NCBI RefSeq assembly: GCF_035317345.1
Contig: NZ_JAYKTU010000002.1
Strand: one strand, 5' to 3'
DNA: 64,000 nucleotides
DNA from: Cellvibrio fontiphilus
GTDB lineage: Bacteria > Pseudomonadota > Gammaproteobacteria > Pseudomonadales > Cellvibrionaceae
Each line of letters starts with the position of its first letter. The first letter of the stretch is position 1. The notes beneath the pieces were generated by a model that ran no database searches, was not told the DNA's origin, and saw only the letters and a program-made list of their open reading frames with translations. Positions 42,382 to 52,083 of the stretch are shown in pieces. Position numbers and translations under genes: made by a program.

Positions 42382-43077
42382 TTACTGGCTCATCGACCAG
42401 AAGCGGTTACTGCTTACATCTTTCGTATCTGTTTTGGCCAGATAACTCGCCCTATACATATAATCACCAAGCTCACTTTCAGATATTAACGGCATCTCTT
42501 TCTTTTTCGATTGCCAGTTCTCACTGAAGTGAAACCCAGGTCTTACAACCCCCTCATCTACATACTGCTGCATTAGCTTTCTAACTGCACTCCATGTAGC
42601 CTTATGGCCATCAAGAATGAGCACCATGTGATAATGCGGATAGGGCAAGGGGCACCCATCCTGAAAGGCTGAACGGAACACAGCCTTCTCACTTCTTGTA
42701 AGCGACACTTCATACTCAGGATCACTAGGGGTTAAGTATTTCGTCTCTATAACCCACAGATACCTGAGCTTAAATACACTCGCTTTTTTTCTTCCCTTTC
42801 CAACCTTCCTAAACTTATCCCGCAAACGAGCAACAAGGTCTGAAATTTGATAATCAAAAAAATCGTCGGTAAAGGCAAAAGACAACATAACCGCCTCAGG
42901 CCTAACCATCTCTGAATTTATTGAATCTACTGCTAGTCGGTAGACGCCATCTAAAATCGATTCGTAAAACGCAGTTACTTTACCCTTCTGTAATCTCACC
43001 TTATCCAACAATACAAACCCTTTATACTCAGTCCCCGAGTAAACCTTCCTTAAACTTCCCATTAACTCTTTATGCAC
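42382..43077 (-). CDS. HUH-type Rep-like protein (inovirus Gp2 / YfjJ family)
   Basis: 231 residues. PYPHYHMVLIL gives the HxH (HUH) metal motif at residues 148-150. YMYRASYLAKTDTKD at 206-220 gives tyrosines (206, 208) and a lysine (215) placed as in single-tyrosine rolling-circle nucleases. The ending RFWSMSQ is what I know from the YagK/YfjJ and inovirus Gp2 family. Such proteins may nick DNA to start rolling-circle replication. It has a candidate promoter (43301-43330) and a 470-bp untranslated region upstream. Replication of the element is inferred. Confidence 0.75.
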   Translation of the reverse strand: MHKELMGSLRKVYSGTEYKGFVLLDKVRLQKGKVTAFYESILDGVYRLAVDSINSEMVRPEAVMLSFAFTDDFFDYQISDLVARLRDKFRKVGKGRKKASVFKLRYLWVIETKYLTPSDPEYEVSLTRSEKAVFRSAFQDGCPLPYPHYHMVLILDGHKATWSAVRKLMQQYVDEGVVRPGFHFSENWQSKKKEMPLISESELGDYMYRASYLAKTDTKDVSSNRFWSMSQ

Positions 43078-43548
43078 CCCCTATTAGCCTTATTACGCAC
43101 TTCTAACGCAGAACCGACAATAACTATTAACTTAACCCAAAGACAAAAAGATACCTGTCCAATAGCTCTAAAGCTTGAAGGGCATCTTTTAAGGCATTTG
43201 GAATGATAGAGCTGGCGCGACCTAAGGCCAAAATAAGCAAAAAAAACCAGCACATTAGATATAGTAGACCCTGAACAGGAATCTGTCCAGAGATAGCTTA
43301 AAAATATTTTATTATTTCACTTGCTGTCAAATAAGTAAACCTATCATACACAAAAAAATAGAAAAAATCTACTTTTGAGAGAGCGCGAAGAGCGAGTGCT
43401 TAGCTTAAACGCAAATTTATCAGCAATTTGGGGGGCGATTGCCCGAAAATACTAAAATTAAGAGGCCTTTCAAGACTGGTCGCATTCAATCAAACAGGAA
43501 CAAAAACAATAGATATCAACAAATTGATAGATGCAAGCTATCCCAATC
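43078..43548. other. 470-bp gap between the Rep-like gene and integrase
   Basis: A+T-rich and without a supportable gene. It holds a promoter-like pair on the minus strand, TTGACA (43325-43330) and TATTTT (43301-43306) with an 18-bp spacer. Just downstream is an inverted repeat TGAACAG-GAAT-CTGTCCA (43272-43289, one mismatch) that could be an operator. It could also hold a Rep nick site, which I cannot identify. Confidence 0.45.
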
Positions 43549-45612
43549 CTAGTAAGTAATAACTTGCACAACAGGCAACAGTTGCTCAGGCGTAAAGTCG
43601 TGGGTGTAAGTATCCGTAATTCCCGCCCCTGTCCTTTCATGCCCGACAATTTGCTGAATTAACGATTCACTAAAACCAGCACCTCTCACTTTAGTTACTA
43701 CTGAATGCCTGAAGCTATGGAAGGAGCGGCTCAGATTTTTAGTGTTAACCTTGGGAACCCCCGACTTCTCCAAAATCAAAGGGAAAAAGTTAGTGATAGA
43801 TTTATCGCTCTTACTCTCAGCAAACACCTTACCACTACCATTACCGACAAACTCCAAGAAGCCCTTATCAATTAACTCTGGAGGGACAGGAAACTCTCTC
43901 AGGGCATTCCTTGTCTTTGTGCCTCTCACAACGACAGACCAGCAATCCAATTCAGCGTCCCGCTTAATATCCTCCTTAAGCAGATTTAAAACCTCCCCTG
44001 CCCGCGCTCCCGTATAGGCACCAAACAAAACAGCCCACTTCATCCATTTATTCTTTATGTAATGAGTATCGCTTTCTAAAACCTCAAATATTTTCCTCAC
44101 TTCAGAATCTAGAAAGTGGCCACGTTTTTTTTCAAGCTTAATTTTCATATCCAAATCGGCAGCAGGAGAGCTAATCAGATATTCTTGGTTGACCGCATAC
44201 CTAAAAATTCCCAGTAAAAACTTCTTAGTACCAGTCATTGTTCGGACAGCTATTCGATCTCCCTCTGGTACTACACACCCCCACAATTCGGAAATCTGCT
44301 TACCCTTATAAGCCTTCAGAGTCCGTCTTGGAAGTTGCCCATACTGATTTAAAAAATCTTTTATGATCTTTTTGGTTATCTCTGCAACAGGCAAATCCCC
44401 AACCGCAAACAAAAATATCTTTACATAGTCCTTGTAATCTCTTTGCATTTTATCTGACAGCCCTGCAACCCTTACCTTATATTCCAGAAACTCTTTAAAC
44501 AGCTCACTAAAAATGATTGAAGGCGCTTTTATCACATCTGAATTTGGAACCTTAACCACCTTTGGAGTAGCTAAAAAGTCTGGCAGAACCGGCCGTTTAC
44601 TGTCAGCACTTAAGCTAACTTCCATTCGGGAATAATACTCAAAGAGAACCTGTTCTATTTCTTGATAATATCTATTCACCAATTCTGGATAACAGTAAAA
44701 CAGGTACTGAAAATTGCCTAGCTTGTAAAAAATGTAATTCTGCACCAACTCCTGAGCACGCCCCATACATCCAGAAGAAAAATCAAAGTTTTCAATGTCT
44801 TCCTCGTCAAAAACATCAACGGATATGGCTTTAGTAAACGCAGAGGCGATTTCAGCCTGTATGGTCTGTCCATCACCAAACTCTCCATGCAAGTTAGTAG
44901 CAGCCACTCGGTGCATATCCAAACACGCCTGAATTTCGGCCTTTTTACTTCTAACATCGGCCAAGGTAGCCGGCTTAAAAATTTCAGCCAACTCCAACAA
45001 AGCTTTAGAGTAACGGGGGACATCAGAAGAATAACAACCCTCCAGCAATGCTTTTACTTTTTCTATTTCAGAGTTGGCATTGGCCTCAGGAAATTTACCT
45101 AGGTATGCCTCTCTAAATGCATCCGAGTCAATATAGGTTTGATGATCAAATTCAGGTAGAGCTGCGTGATTTTCAGACCACCCAACACATCCCCCGTTTT
45201 CGAATTGATAAGTTACTAATTCACCTGATTCTGACTCAAAATCAGGGATAGACTTAAGCGATTCACAATATGCCTCTGCATAGGCATGAGCATTCGTCTT
45301 GTCAGTTGCTTTTGCATGGGCATAAGCACTGGCGTAAGCCACAGCATTTTCCTGCTCATCTAGAAAGTTATCCCTCGCTCTGAATGCATCACCCCAAGCC
45401 AATTGATCGGATTTTAACGATTCATATAGTGCTTTCAGCTTCTCAACTGCCATGTAATAGACTCCGGCTCTAGCTATTGCCTGATATTTAGAAGTAGTAC
45501 GAAGGGATTTGATGATTTCCCGCTTTCCGAGAAGTTTTCTGATTGCAGGAGGGCACACCCAGCGGAAATAGTAATAACCATTGGAGCGCTTTTGTAGCAG
45601 AGTTTGTAGCAT
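43549..45612 (-). CDS. Tyrosine integrase with N-terminal DUF6538-like domain
   Basis: 687 residues from ATG 45612. The N terminus (LLQKRSNGYYYFRWVCPP) resembles DUF6538; a long middle region of unknown function follows, then the core-binding and catalytic domains. Catalytic residues by this numbering are Arg537 (TGARAGEV), His632 and Arg635 (HSFRH), His658 (GHER) and Tyr669 (DTYTH). A longer frame to 45669 would run through the rnpB terminator, so I rejected it. The first codons contain the TTTGTAGCA repeats on the other strand. It is adjacent to the right att copy, as is common for integrases that enter RNA genes. Confidence 0.93.
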   Translation of the reverse strand: MLQTLLQKRSNGYYYFRWVCPPAIRKLLGKREIIKSLRTTSKYQAIARAGVYYMAVEKLKALYESLKSDQLAWGDAFRARDNFLDEQENAVAYASAYAHAKATDKTNAHAYAEAYCESLKSIPDFESESGELVTYQFENGGCVGWSENHAALPEFDHQTYIDSDAFREAYLGKFPEANANSEIEKVKALLEGCYSSDVPRYSKALLELAEIFKPATLADVRSKKAEIQACLDMHRVAATNLHGEFGDGQTIQAEIASAFTKAISVDVFDEEDIENFDFSSGCMGRAQELVQNYIFYKLGNFQYLFYCYPELVNRYYQEIEQVLFEYYSRMEVSLSADSKRPVLPDFLATPKVVKVPNSDVIKAPSIIFSELFKEFLEYKVRVAGLSDKMQRDYKDYVKIFLFAVGDLPVAEITKKIIKDFLNQYGQLPRRTLKAYKGKQISELWGCVVPEGDRIAVRTMTGTKKFLLGIFRYAVNQEYLISSPAADLDMKIKLEKKRGHFLDSEVRKIFEVLESDTHYIKNKWMKWAVLFGAYTGARAGEVLNLLKEDIKRDAELDCWSVVVRGTKTRNALREFPVPPELIDKGFLEFVGNGSGKVFAESKSDKSITNFFPLILEKSGVPKVNTKNLSRSFHSFRHSVVTKVRGAGFSESLIQQIVGHERTGAGITDTYTHDFTPEQLLPVVQVITY

Positions 45613-45623
45613 TTTTTGTAGCA
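45591..45623. repeat. Arm-type repeats inside the right end
   Basis: Three exact TTTGTAGCA copies at 45591, 45603 and 45615, period 12 bp. They overlap the integrase start codon, so integrase binding here would also repress its own gene. Confidence 0.7.
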
Positions 45624-45631
45624 ACCTAAGC

Positions 45632-45651
45632 AAAAGGGGTGAAACACCCCC
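45632..45651 (-). terminator. Terminator after rnpB, supplied by the element
   Basis: GGGGTG/CACCCC stem with a 3-nt loop, followed on the minus strand by TTTTG. It lies 24-43 bp beyond the rnpB 3' end and just before the integrase start. Confidence 0.65.
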
Positions 45652-45674
45652 AAAGCTCAGGCTTTTCAATGTGA

Positions 45675-46055
<381 letters not shown>

Positions 46056-46313
46056 AGGCGGCACCTTAACCGCCCCGAGCGACAAGCGCAAGATCATAAA
46101 TATGACGATATGCATTTTCCTTAATCGGCCAGTTTACTTTTTTTGCTAACCGGATCACTTCTGCCATGCGAGGGATGGACAAATCTCACTAACAGCAACA
46201 GTAAACTGGTATTTTTGCGGCTTTAGGCTATTAATTAAGACAAATCAATTACGCTTGATTACAGCCCATCTCCCCGAATCGGATCTCACAATAAAAGCGC
46301 AGGAGAACGTCCA

Positions 46314-48707
46314 GTGAAAGCTTATCAATACAACCTTCTTGCCCTGGCCATAGCAACGCAATTAGCCATGCCCGCAAGCGCGCAGGATACCCCTGCACCG
46401 AGCGATAGCCCCGCTCTGGAAGAAGTCATGGTTACCGCGCAAAAACGCCCGCAAAGCCTGCGCGATGTGCCCATTTCGGTGAATGCGCTGTCCAGTAAAA
46501 AAATCGAGGAGGCCGGCATTACCAGTGTGGAGCGTGTTGCTGATTACATTCCCAGCTTCAACATGACCCAGACGGGCATAGGAACAAATATTGCGATTCG
46601 CGGCATCAGCTCCGGGGTGAACCCAGGGTTTGAACAGTCGGCAGCACAGTTTGTCGATGGTATCCACTTTGGCCGTTCGCAGCTTTCACGTGCGCCGTTT
46701 TTGGACTTGGAGCGGGTAGAAATCCTGCGTGGCCCACAGAGTATTTTATTTGGCAAAAACTCCACCGCAGGTGCGATCAGCATCACTACCGCCAAACCCG
46801 GCACAGAACATGAGGCCAAGCTGAGCTACCTCTACGAGCCGGAACACGGCGAGCAAGACCTGCGCTTGGTTCTCTCTGGCCCTATTAGCGACACAGTCGG
46901 TGGCAGACTTGCAATTCTCGACAGCCAGATCGATGGTTTTATGGAAAACACCACACTTGGGCGGGATGAGTCCGGCGATGACAACCGTGTAATCCGCGCC
47001 ACCCTGGTATGGCAACCCGGCGACCTCTGGGATATTACCCTGAAACTTGAGGACGGCTCCTTTGACAGCGAGGGACGCAACATTGAGGTACTGCGGCCTG
47101 TCGAAATCCCGTCACCCTTAACTGGTGTTGCTACCCCCTATGCCAATGCACTGCAATTCTTCACTCAAGGGGCGTATTTGCTGGATACCACTCATGACTG
47201 GAAACGCCAATCCAATGGGGATTTCAGTTACAACGACACCGAAAACGTGACACTCACCGTGGAACGTGAGCTAGGCGAACATACCCTGACTGCCGTAACC
47301 GGCTATAACGCTTATACCTATGATGAGCTTTGCGATTGCGATTTTACCGGTGCTTCCGGATTCAATATTTTATCCAACGAAGATTACAGTCAGGTCAGTC
47401 AGGAAATCCGCATTACTTCGCCGGAAGATGGCACCTTCAGCTACATTGGCGGACTGTTTTTCCAAAGCAGTTCGATGGATTTTAATGATGCAGTAAGGGT
47501 TCCTGCCGATAGCTTTATCGCCACTGCCTTCACTCCCATTTTGGGCGCGGGAGCAGCCAACCTGCTGCGTGGTGCCTCCTCCAACCGCAGCTTTGAACAG
47601 GACACTGACCTTGCGGCTATATTTGCCCAACTGACGTGGAACTTTACCGATACTTCTCGCGCTATCTTCGGTGCCCGCCACACCACGGAGACCAAGGAAG
47701 CAAGCCGCACTCAATATCACGTGAGTAATACCGGCACCATACTACCCCAAGGCAGCGCAACTGATCCTTACAACATCATCTGGAGTCAATTCAAAATCGA
47801 CCCTCACTCAATAAAAGGGGATCGCGATGAATCAGGCTTTACCCCATCGATCACCTTCCAGCAAGACTTCTGGGGCAGCGATATGTTCTACCTCAGTTAC
47901 ACCACCGGCTTTAAATCTGGCGGTTTTGACGTGAGAGCTAACGCCGCACCCAATGAGTTGGATGGTGTTTATCCGACAATTGAAGGAACCTGGGAGTTTG
48001 AGGAGGAAAAAGTTCAAAACTTCGAAGCGGGCACCAAACTGGTATTGGCCGATGGCGCGGCAGAATTAAACATCGCCGCATTCCGCTCCGAGTTTGAAGA
48101 CATGCAAACCAGCCAGTTTGATGGCAGCCTGAGTTTTAACGTAACCAATGCCGGCGAGGCCGTAGTACAGGGGGTAGAAATCGATGGCCGCTGGGCGATT
48201 ATCGACAACCTGATGTTGCGTGGCGGTATGGCCTATATCGATTTTGAGTACACTGATTTCCCCAACTCGCAATGCTACTTTGGCCAACCCGACAACATAT
48301 TGCCAGCTGGTGATGGCGTCTGTGATGCGACTGGTCAGCGCCGTGAGTTTACCCCCGAGCTACAGGGTAATCTGGGTGTGGATTACACCATCAATTTCAG
48401 CAATGGCTTGAAGCTGGTTAATACTCTGGATCTGATTTACAGCGATGAATACCTGACCACGCCATCACTGGACCCTCGCTTTAGCCAAGATGCCTACACC
48501 AAAGTAAACGCACGCATTGCACTAAGCGGCAATGACGACACTTGGGAGTTGGCGGTAATTGGTAAAAACCTGGGCGATGAATCCATAGTTTCCTACGCCA
48601 ATGGCTTACCGGTAGCATCCACCGTAACACGCGGCACTGGCTCGGGTTACTACGCCTTCTATGAGCGCCCAAGAAGCGTGGCAGTTCAGGGGACGATTCG
48701 TTTCTGA
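46314..48707 (+). CDS. TonB-dependent outer-membrane receptor
   Basis: 797 residues. A signal peptide ends at PASAQ (about residue 24). The plug domain follows (EEVMVTAQKRPQSLRDVPIS, IAIRGISS, VDGIHFGR, VEILRGPQSILFGKNSTAG), then a 22-strand-type barrel ending in Phe (VQGTIRF). The start is GTG, 8 nt after AGGAG. Such receptors import siderophores, vitamins or oligosaccharides. No regulator or transporter adjacent fixes the substrate. It is monocistronic, with a terminator after it. Confidence 0.92.
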   Translation: MKAYQYNLLALAIATQLAMPASAQDTPAPSDSPALEEVMVTAQKRPQSLRDVPISVNALSSKKIEEAGITSVERVADYIPSFNMTQTGIGTNIAIRGISSGVNPGFEQSAAQFVDGIHFGRSQLSRAPFLDLERVEILRGPQSILFGKNSTAGAISITTAKPGTEHEAKLSYLYEPEHGEQDLRLVLSGPISDTVGGRLAILDSQIDGFMENTTLGRDESGDDNRVIRATLVWQPGDLWDITLKLEDGSFDSEGRNIEVLRPVEIPSPLTGVATPYANALQFFTQGAYLLDTTHDWKRQSNGDFSYNDTENVTLTVERELGEHTLTAVTGYNAYTYDELCDCDFTGASGFNILSNEDYSQVSQEIRITSPEDGTFSYIGGLFFQSSSMDFNDAVRVPADSFIATAFTPILGAGAANLLRGASSNRSFEQDTDLAAIFAQLTWNFTDTSRAIFGARHTTETKEASRTQYHVSNTGTILPQGSATDPYNIIWSQFKIDPHSIKGDRDESGFTPSITFQQDFWGSDMFYLSYTTGFKSGGFDVRANAAPNELDGVYPTIEGTWEFEEEKVQNFEAGTKLVLADGAAELNIAAFRSEFEDMQTSQFDGSLSFNVTNAGEAVVQGVEIDGRWAIIDNLMLRGGMAYIDFEYTDFPNSQCYFGQPDNILPAGDGVCDATGQRREFTPELQGNLGVDYTINFSNGLKLVNTLDLIYSDEYLTTPSLDPRFSQDAYTKVNARIALSGNDDTWELAVIGKNLGDESIVSYANGLPVASTVTRGTGSGYYAFYERPRSVAVQGTIRF

Positions 48708-48740
48708 GGTCACACACAGGTATTTATATTGTCGGCATTC

Positions 48741-48767
48741 AAGGGGCGCATTGGCGCCCCTTTTTAT
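48741..48767 (+). terminator. Terminator of the TonB receptor gene
   Basis: Stem GGGGCGC/GCGCCCC with loop ATTG followed by TTTTTATT, 35 bp after the stop. Confidence 0.9.
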
Positions 48768-48880
48768 TGTCGGGCGCTGACTATTATTCAGGGTATTTTT
48801 CTACCGCCACTGCCGACTAATTTGCATTACTGCTATTATTAATAAGACTTATTTTTGTGCAGCGATTGGACGACGAGCAA

Positions 48881-49840
48881 ATGAGCGATTCATCTACCGG
48901 CCAACCACCGGTGACGCCCTCTACACCAGAGATCAGCCCCCAACCGCAGCAAGCGCACTTGCCCCACAATATCCTCAAGGGCTTTTTGCTCGCCGCCGCC
49001 GCGCTTTTTTTGTTTACCTGCATGGACAGCATCACCAAATACCTGACCAGCCACTACAACGTGCCTTTTGTAGTTGCCATGCGCTATCTGGTGCACTGCT
49101 CGGTCATGTTGATTATTCTCGCTCCGCGCCATTCCACCCAGCTGGTGAAAACCCAGCGCACCGGCCTTGTCATTCTGCGCGGGCTTGCGCTGACACTTTC
49201 GTCGCTGTGCATGGGAATGGCCCTGCAGCGCATGCCACTGGCTGAGACGACCGCGATCAATTTTCTGGCACCCACGCTGGTAGCTTTGTTAGCGGGTTCA
49301 CTGCTTAGCGAACGTATCGGTGCCTGGGGTTGGCTGGCGATTGTGACCGGTTTTATTGGAGTGTTGTTGATTGCACGTCCAGGTGGCGGGCTGGATGCAT
49401 TGGGTGTCTTTTTTGCGCTGATGGCGGCCTGCGCTAACGCGACTTATCAATTGTTATCGCGCCTGCTGGCGAGCACCGAAAAGGCGATTGCCTTGCTGTT
49501 TTACACGGCGCTGATCGGCTCCATCATTTTTGGCTTGGCACTGCCTTGGTATTGGGAGAACAAAACGCCCAGTACCCTTGAACTGGTGTTGTTGCTCAGC
49601 ATGGGGTTAACCGGTGGTTTGGGTCATTACCTGTTTACCTTGGCCTACCGCCATGCGCCCGCCTCGGTGCTAGCGCCCATGACCTACCTGCAGCTGATTT
49701 GGGCGGGCCTAATGGGCTGGTTTATCTTCGGCACCATTCCCGATAGCACTAGTCTGATAGGTATGCTTATTGTTGCCGCCTCAGGGTTGATTATTGCGTT
49801 TAAATCTCGCCCGGCGAAACCTGCGGCTGAGCAGCTGTAA
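48881..49840 (+). CDS. EamA/DMT-family transporter
   Basis: 319 residues with about ten membrane helices in two EamA repeats. The cytoplasmic N terminus is Pro/Ser-rich (about 35 residues). ETTAINFLAPTLVALLAG and the C-terminal LAPMTYLQLIWAGLMGW are typical. These are exporters of metabolites or amino acids; the substrate cannot be read. A GTG at 48857 is an alternative start. The 3' end overlaps the convergent sulfatase-fold gene by 41 bp. Confidence 0.88.
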   Translation: MSDSSTGQPPVTPSTPEISPQPQQAHLPHNILKGFLLAAAALFLFTCMDSITKYLTSHYNVPFVVAMRYLVHCSVMLIILAPRHSTQLVKTQRTGLVILRGLALTLSSLCMGMALQRMPLAETTAINFLAPTLVALLAGSLLSERIGAWGWLAIVTGFIGVLLIARPGGGLDALGVFFALMAACANATYQLLSRLLASTEKAIALLFYTALIGSIIFGLALPWYWENKTPSTLELVLLLSMGLTGGLGHYLFTLAYRHAPASVLAPMTYLQLIWAGLMGWFIFGTIPDSTSLIGMLIVAASGLIIAFKSRPAKPAAEQL

Positions 49841-51818
49841 GCGAAGACGCCGGAAGACAAACATCACCGGTGCGGTATTTATGCTCGCGATACAAATAAG
49901 ACGGCAATTGCACCTGCGCCAAAGCCCTGCGCTGCTCTTCCGGGGTAGCTGGGCGCAATAGTGAGAGCTTTTTTTGCGCCTCGTTGTAATGCGCAATAGC
50001 TGCAGAAGCGTCGGGCTTGAGCAGGGTGATCTGTGCAGTTTCCATGAGTGCAAAATAATCGCCAAATTGCAATAAAGCGCGACCAGGGCTTGAGGAGTCG
50101 GCAACAAAATCGCGCCCGACTAAAGCGTGACAACCGGAAACGCCAAGCAAGGATAACAGCGTAGGTGCCAAATCAATCTGGCTTGCCAACTGGCTGATTC
50201 GCTTGGGTTCCACAGTTGCACCCAGTATCAAACCGGGAATCTGGAATTTCTCTACCGGGATCAAGTTATCGCCATAAACACGATTATCGTGGTCGGCAAC
50301 AATCAAAAAAAGCGTATCCTGCCAGTAATCACTTTGTTTGGCGTTTGCAAAAAATTGCCCCATCGCCCAATCCGCATATTTAACCGCGTTATTCACCACA
50401 CTTTTGGGTTGCTCGTGCAGTTCAATTCGGCTATCGGGAAACTCAAATGGCTCATGGTTACTGGAGGTAAAAATCAGCGAGAAAAATGGCTTTCCGGTTT
50501 GATGTAATTGGGTCAGTTGTTGATGTGCTGTGTTAAATAGATCCTCATCACTCGCGCCCCAACTACCTATAAATACCGGATTTTTAATGCTATTCACATC
50601 AATAATGTCGTCCACACCATTGCCGGTAAAAAAGCTGGCCATGTTGTCAAAGTGTGCTTCACCGCCATAAATAAATTGGGTGCTGTACCCCGCATTTTTT
50701 AATACGGATGCCAAGGTAGTAAAACCCTGTTGGCTTTTTGAAAGCTTGACCACACTTTGCGCCGGTGTAGGAGGAAAGCCTGCCATCACCGCCTCTATAC
50801 CGCGCACCGAACGGGTTCCGGTCGCGTATAGGCGCTCAAACCAAATCCCCTGTCCGGCAAGTTTGTCCAACTCCGGTGTCACACCCACACCACCCAATGC
50901 GCCAACAAAGGTTGCCCCCATGCTCTCCTGCAGCACTATGACTAAATTCAGCGGTTTTGCGTGCGCATTTGCCGCTTGCTGATAATGGGCTGTAGGGTAA
51001 TTCTGGTCATTGAATTCATAGTTTTTTAGCCAGGGCCAATCCCGGCTGAGCGCTATCATCTCCGGCGTAGACAATTTGCCGTACATCTCGGTAGAGCGGG
51101 CCTCGTGCTTGAGGTTATAAATCGCGTAGAGCACCGAATAACCGGAATTAATGACCAGCGAATTCACCATCGCATCGCCGGTAATCGCAAAAAAAGCCGG
51201 GTTAGCGGGGCGATGATCTGTCGTAGAACGCACCCCCATAAACAGGCACAGCACTACCAGCGGCCAAGCCATGAGATGTTTTGAACGCGACCATTGAGGC
51301 GCTTCTGCAGGCAAGCGCAGCACCCGATAAAGCACCACACTCAACAGAACCGTCAGACTAAGCCCTCCGATAAATGGCAGGGTAAAACCAAATAACAGCG
51401 TGGACAGCACCTCTTTGGGGTAACGCAGGTATTCAATAAACAAACGATTCGGACGGGAATCAAATTGCAGCAGAAAGGCGGGAGTTGCCAATTCGATAAA
51501 CACAATCAACGCAAGCCCCAGCCAAGCCCAATAAAAAGACATCCGCAGCCAGAGCTGTCGCCAAGTGACCACCAAGGGCAATAACAGCACCAAAGGAATC
51601 AACCAAAGGGAAACCAAAATAATGTCGGCACGTACTCCCTGCAGCAAAACGCCAGGCCAGTCGCCCGTTGCACCCACCCGCTCCGCCTGCCAGAGCGCCA
51701 AACCAACACGGCTCAAACTCAATAGAAGCAACGCAATAGCAGCCATGCGAAACAAATATACATAGGGGCCGGTAGCCATACCCCAGAATGACTCGTCACG
51801 TTTATTACTTTTATCCAT
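49800..51818 (-). CDS. LtaS-like membrane phosphotransferase (sulfatase family)
   Basis: 672 residues: five hydrophobic segments in the first 220 residues, then a periplasmic alkaline-phosphatase-fold domain. VIVLQESMGATF gives the metal Glu, TGTRSVRGIEAV the nucleophilic Thr region, TSSNHEPF and VADHDNR further metal ligands. Family members transfer phosphoglycerol or phosphoethanolamine from lipids to glycans. It is unlike the pilA-linked copy at 6406-7986 and closer to general LtaS-type proteins. It overlaps the EamA gene tail-to-tail. Confidence 0.85.
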   Translation of the reverse strand: MDKSNKRDESFWGMATGPYVYLFRMAAIALLLLSLSRVGLALWQAERVGATGDWPGVLLQGVRADIILVSLWLIPLVLLLPLVVTWRQLWLRMSFYWAWLGLALIVFIELATPAFLLQFDSRPNRLFIEYLRYPKEVLSTLLFGFTLPFIGGLSLTVLLSVVLYRVLRLPAEAPQWSRSKHLMAWPLVVLCLFMGVRSTTDHRPANPAFFAITGDAMVNSLVINSGYSVLYAIYNLKHEARSTEMYGKLSTPEMIALSRDWPWLKNYEFNDQNYPTAHYQQAANAHAKPLNLVIVLQESMGATFVGALGGVGVTPELDKLAGQGIWFERLYATGTRSVRGIEAVMAGFPPTPAQSVVKLSKSQQGFTTLASVLKNAGYSTQFIYGGEAHFDNMASFFTGNGVDDIIDVNSIKNPVFIGSWGASDEDLFNTAHQQLTQLHQTGKPFFSLIFTSSNHEPFEFPDSRIELHEQPKSVVNNAVKYADWAMGQFFANAKQSDYWQDTLFLIVADHDNRVYGDNLIPVEKFQIPGLILGATVEPKRISQLASQIDLAPTLLSLLGVSGCHALVGRDFVADSSSPGRALLQFGDYFALMETAQITLLKPDASAAIAHYNEAQKKLSLLRPATPEEQRRALAQVQLPSYLYREHKYRTGDVCLPASSLTAAQPQVSPGEI

Positions 51819-51890
51819 CGCTCAATCCACTACCTAAGCCAAAATAATTTTTAGCTTAGCCAGCGAAACTTAAGTAATCCTTAAATTAAA

Positions 51891-51926
51891 AAAAGCCGGC
51901 AACCTCGCACGAAAGGTTGCCGGCTT
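51891..51926 (-). terminator. Terminator after the AraC-type regulator
   Basis: Perfect 13-bp stem AAGCCGGCAACCT/AGGTTGCCGGCTT with an 8-nt loop, followed on the minus strand by seven T. It lies about 160 bp after the regulator's stop codon; the intervening stretch has no gene. Confidence 0.8.
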
Positions 51927-52083
51927 AAAGAGGAGGTAATTAATGGATCTGCCTAGCCTATAAAAAATGGGGATATGCCAATAACGCTTTTCAAAAAAAG
52001 CCTAGAACTTGCAAAAAATTGAAGTTTTTTTCGTTTTAATTGAAGTCGGCGCCGAAAAAACGCTCGGAAACCTGCACAGAGTG

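Noticed and set aside
51936..51962. AGGAGG followed by an ATG and a six-codon frame
   Set aside because: The ribosome site looks strong, but the frame is tiny, follows a terminator and has no gene after it; no support for a leader peptide.
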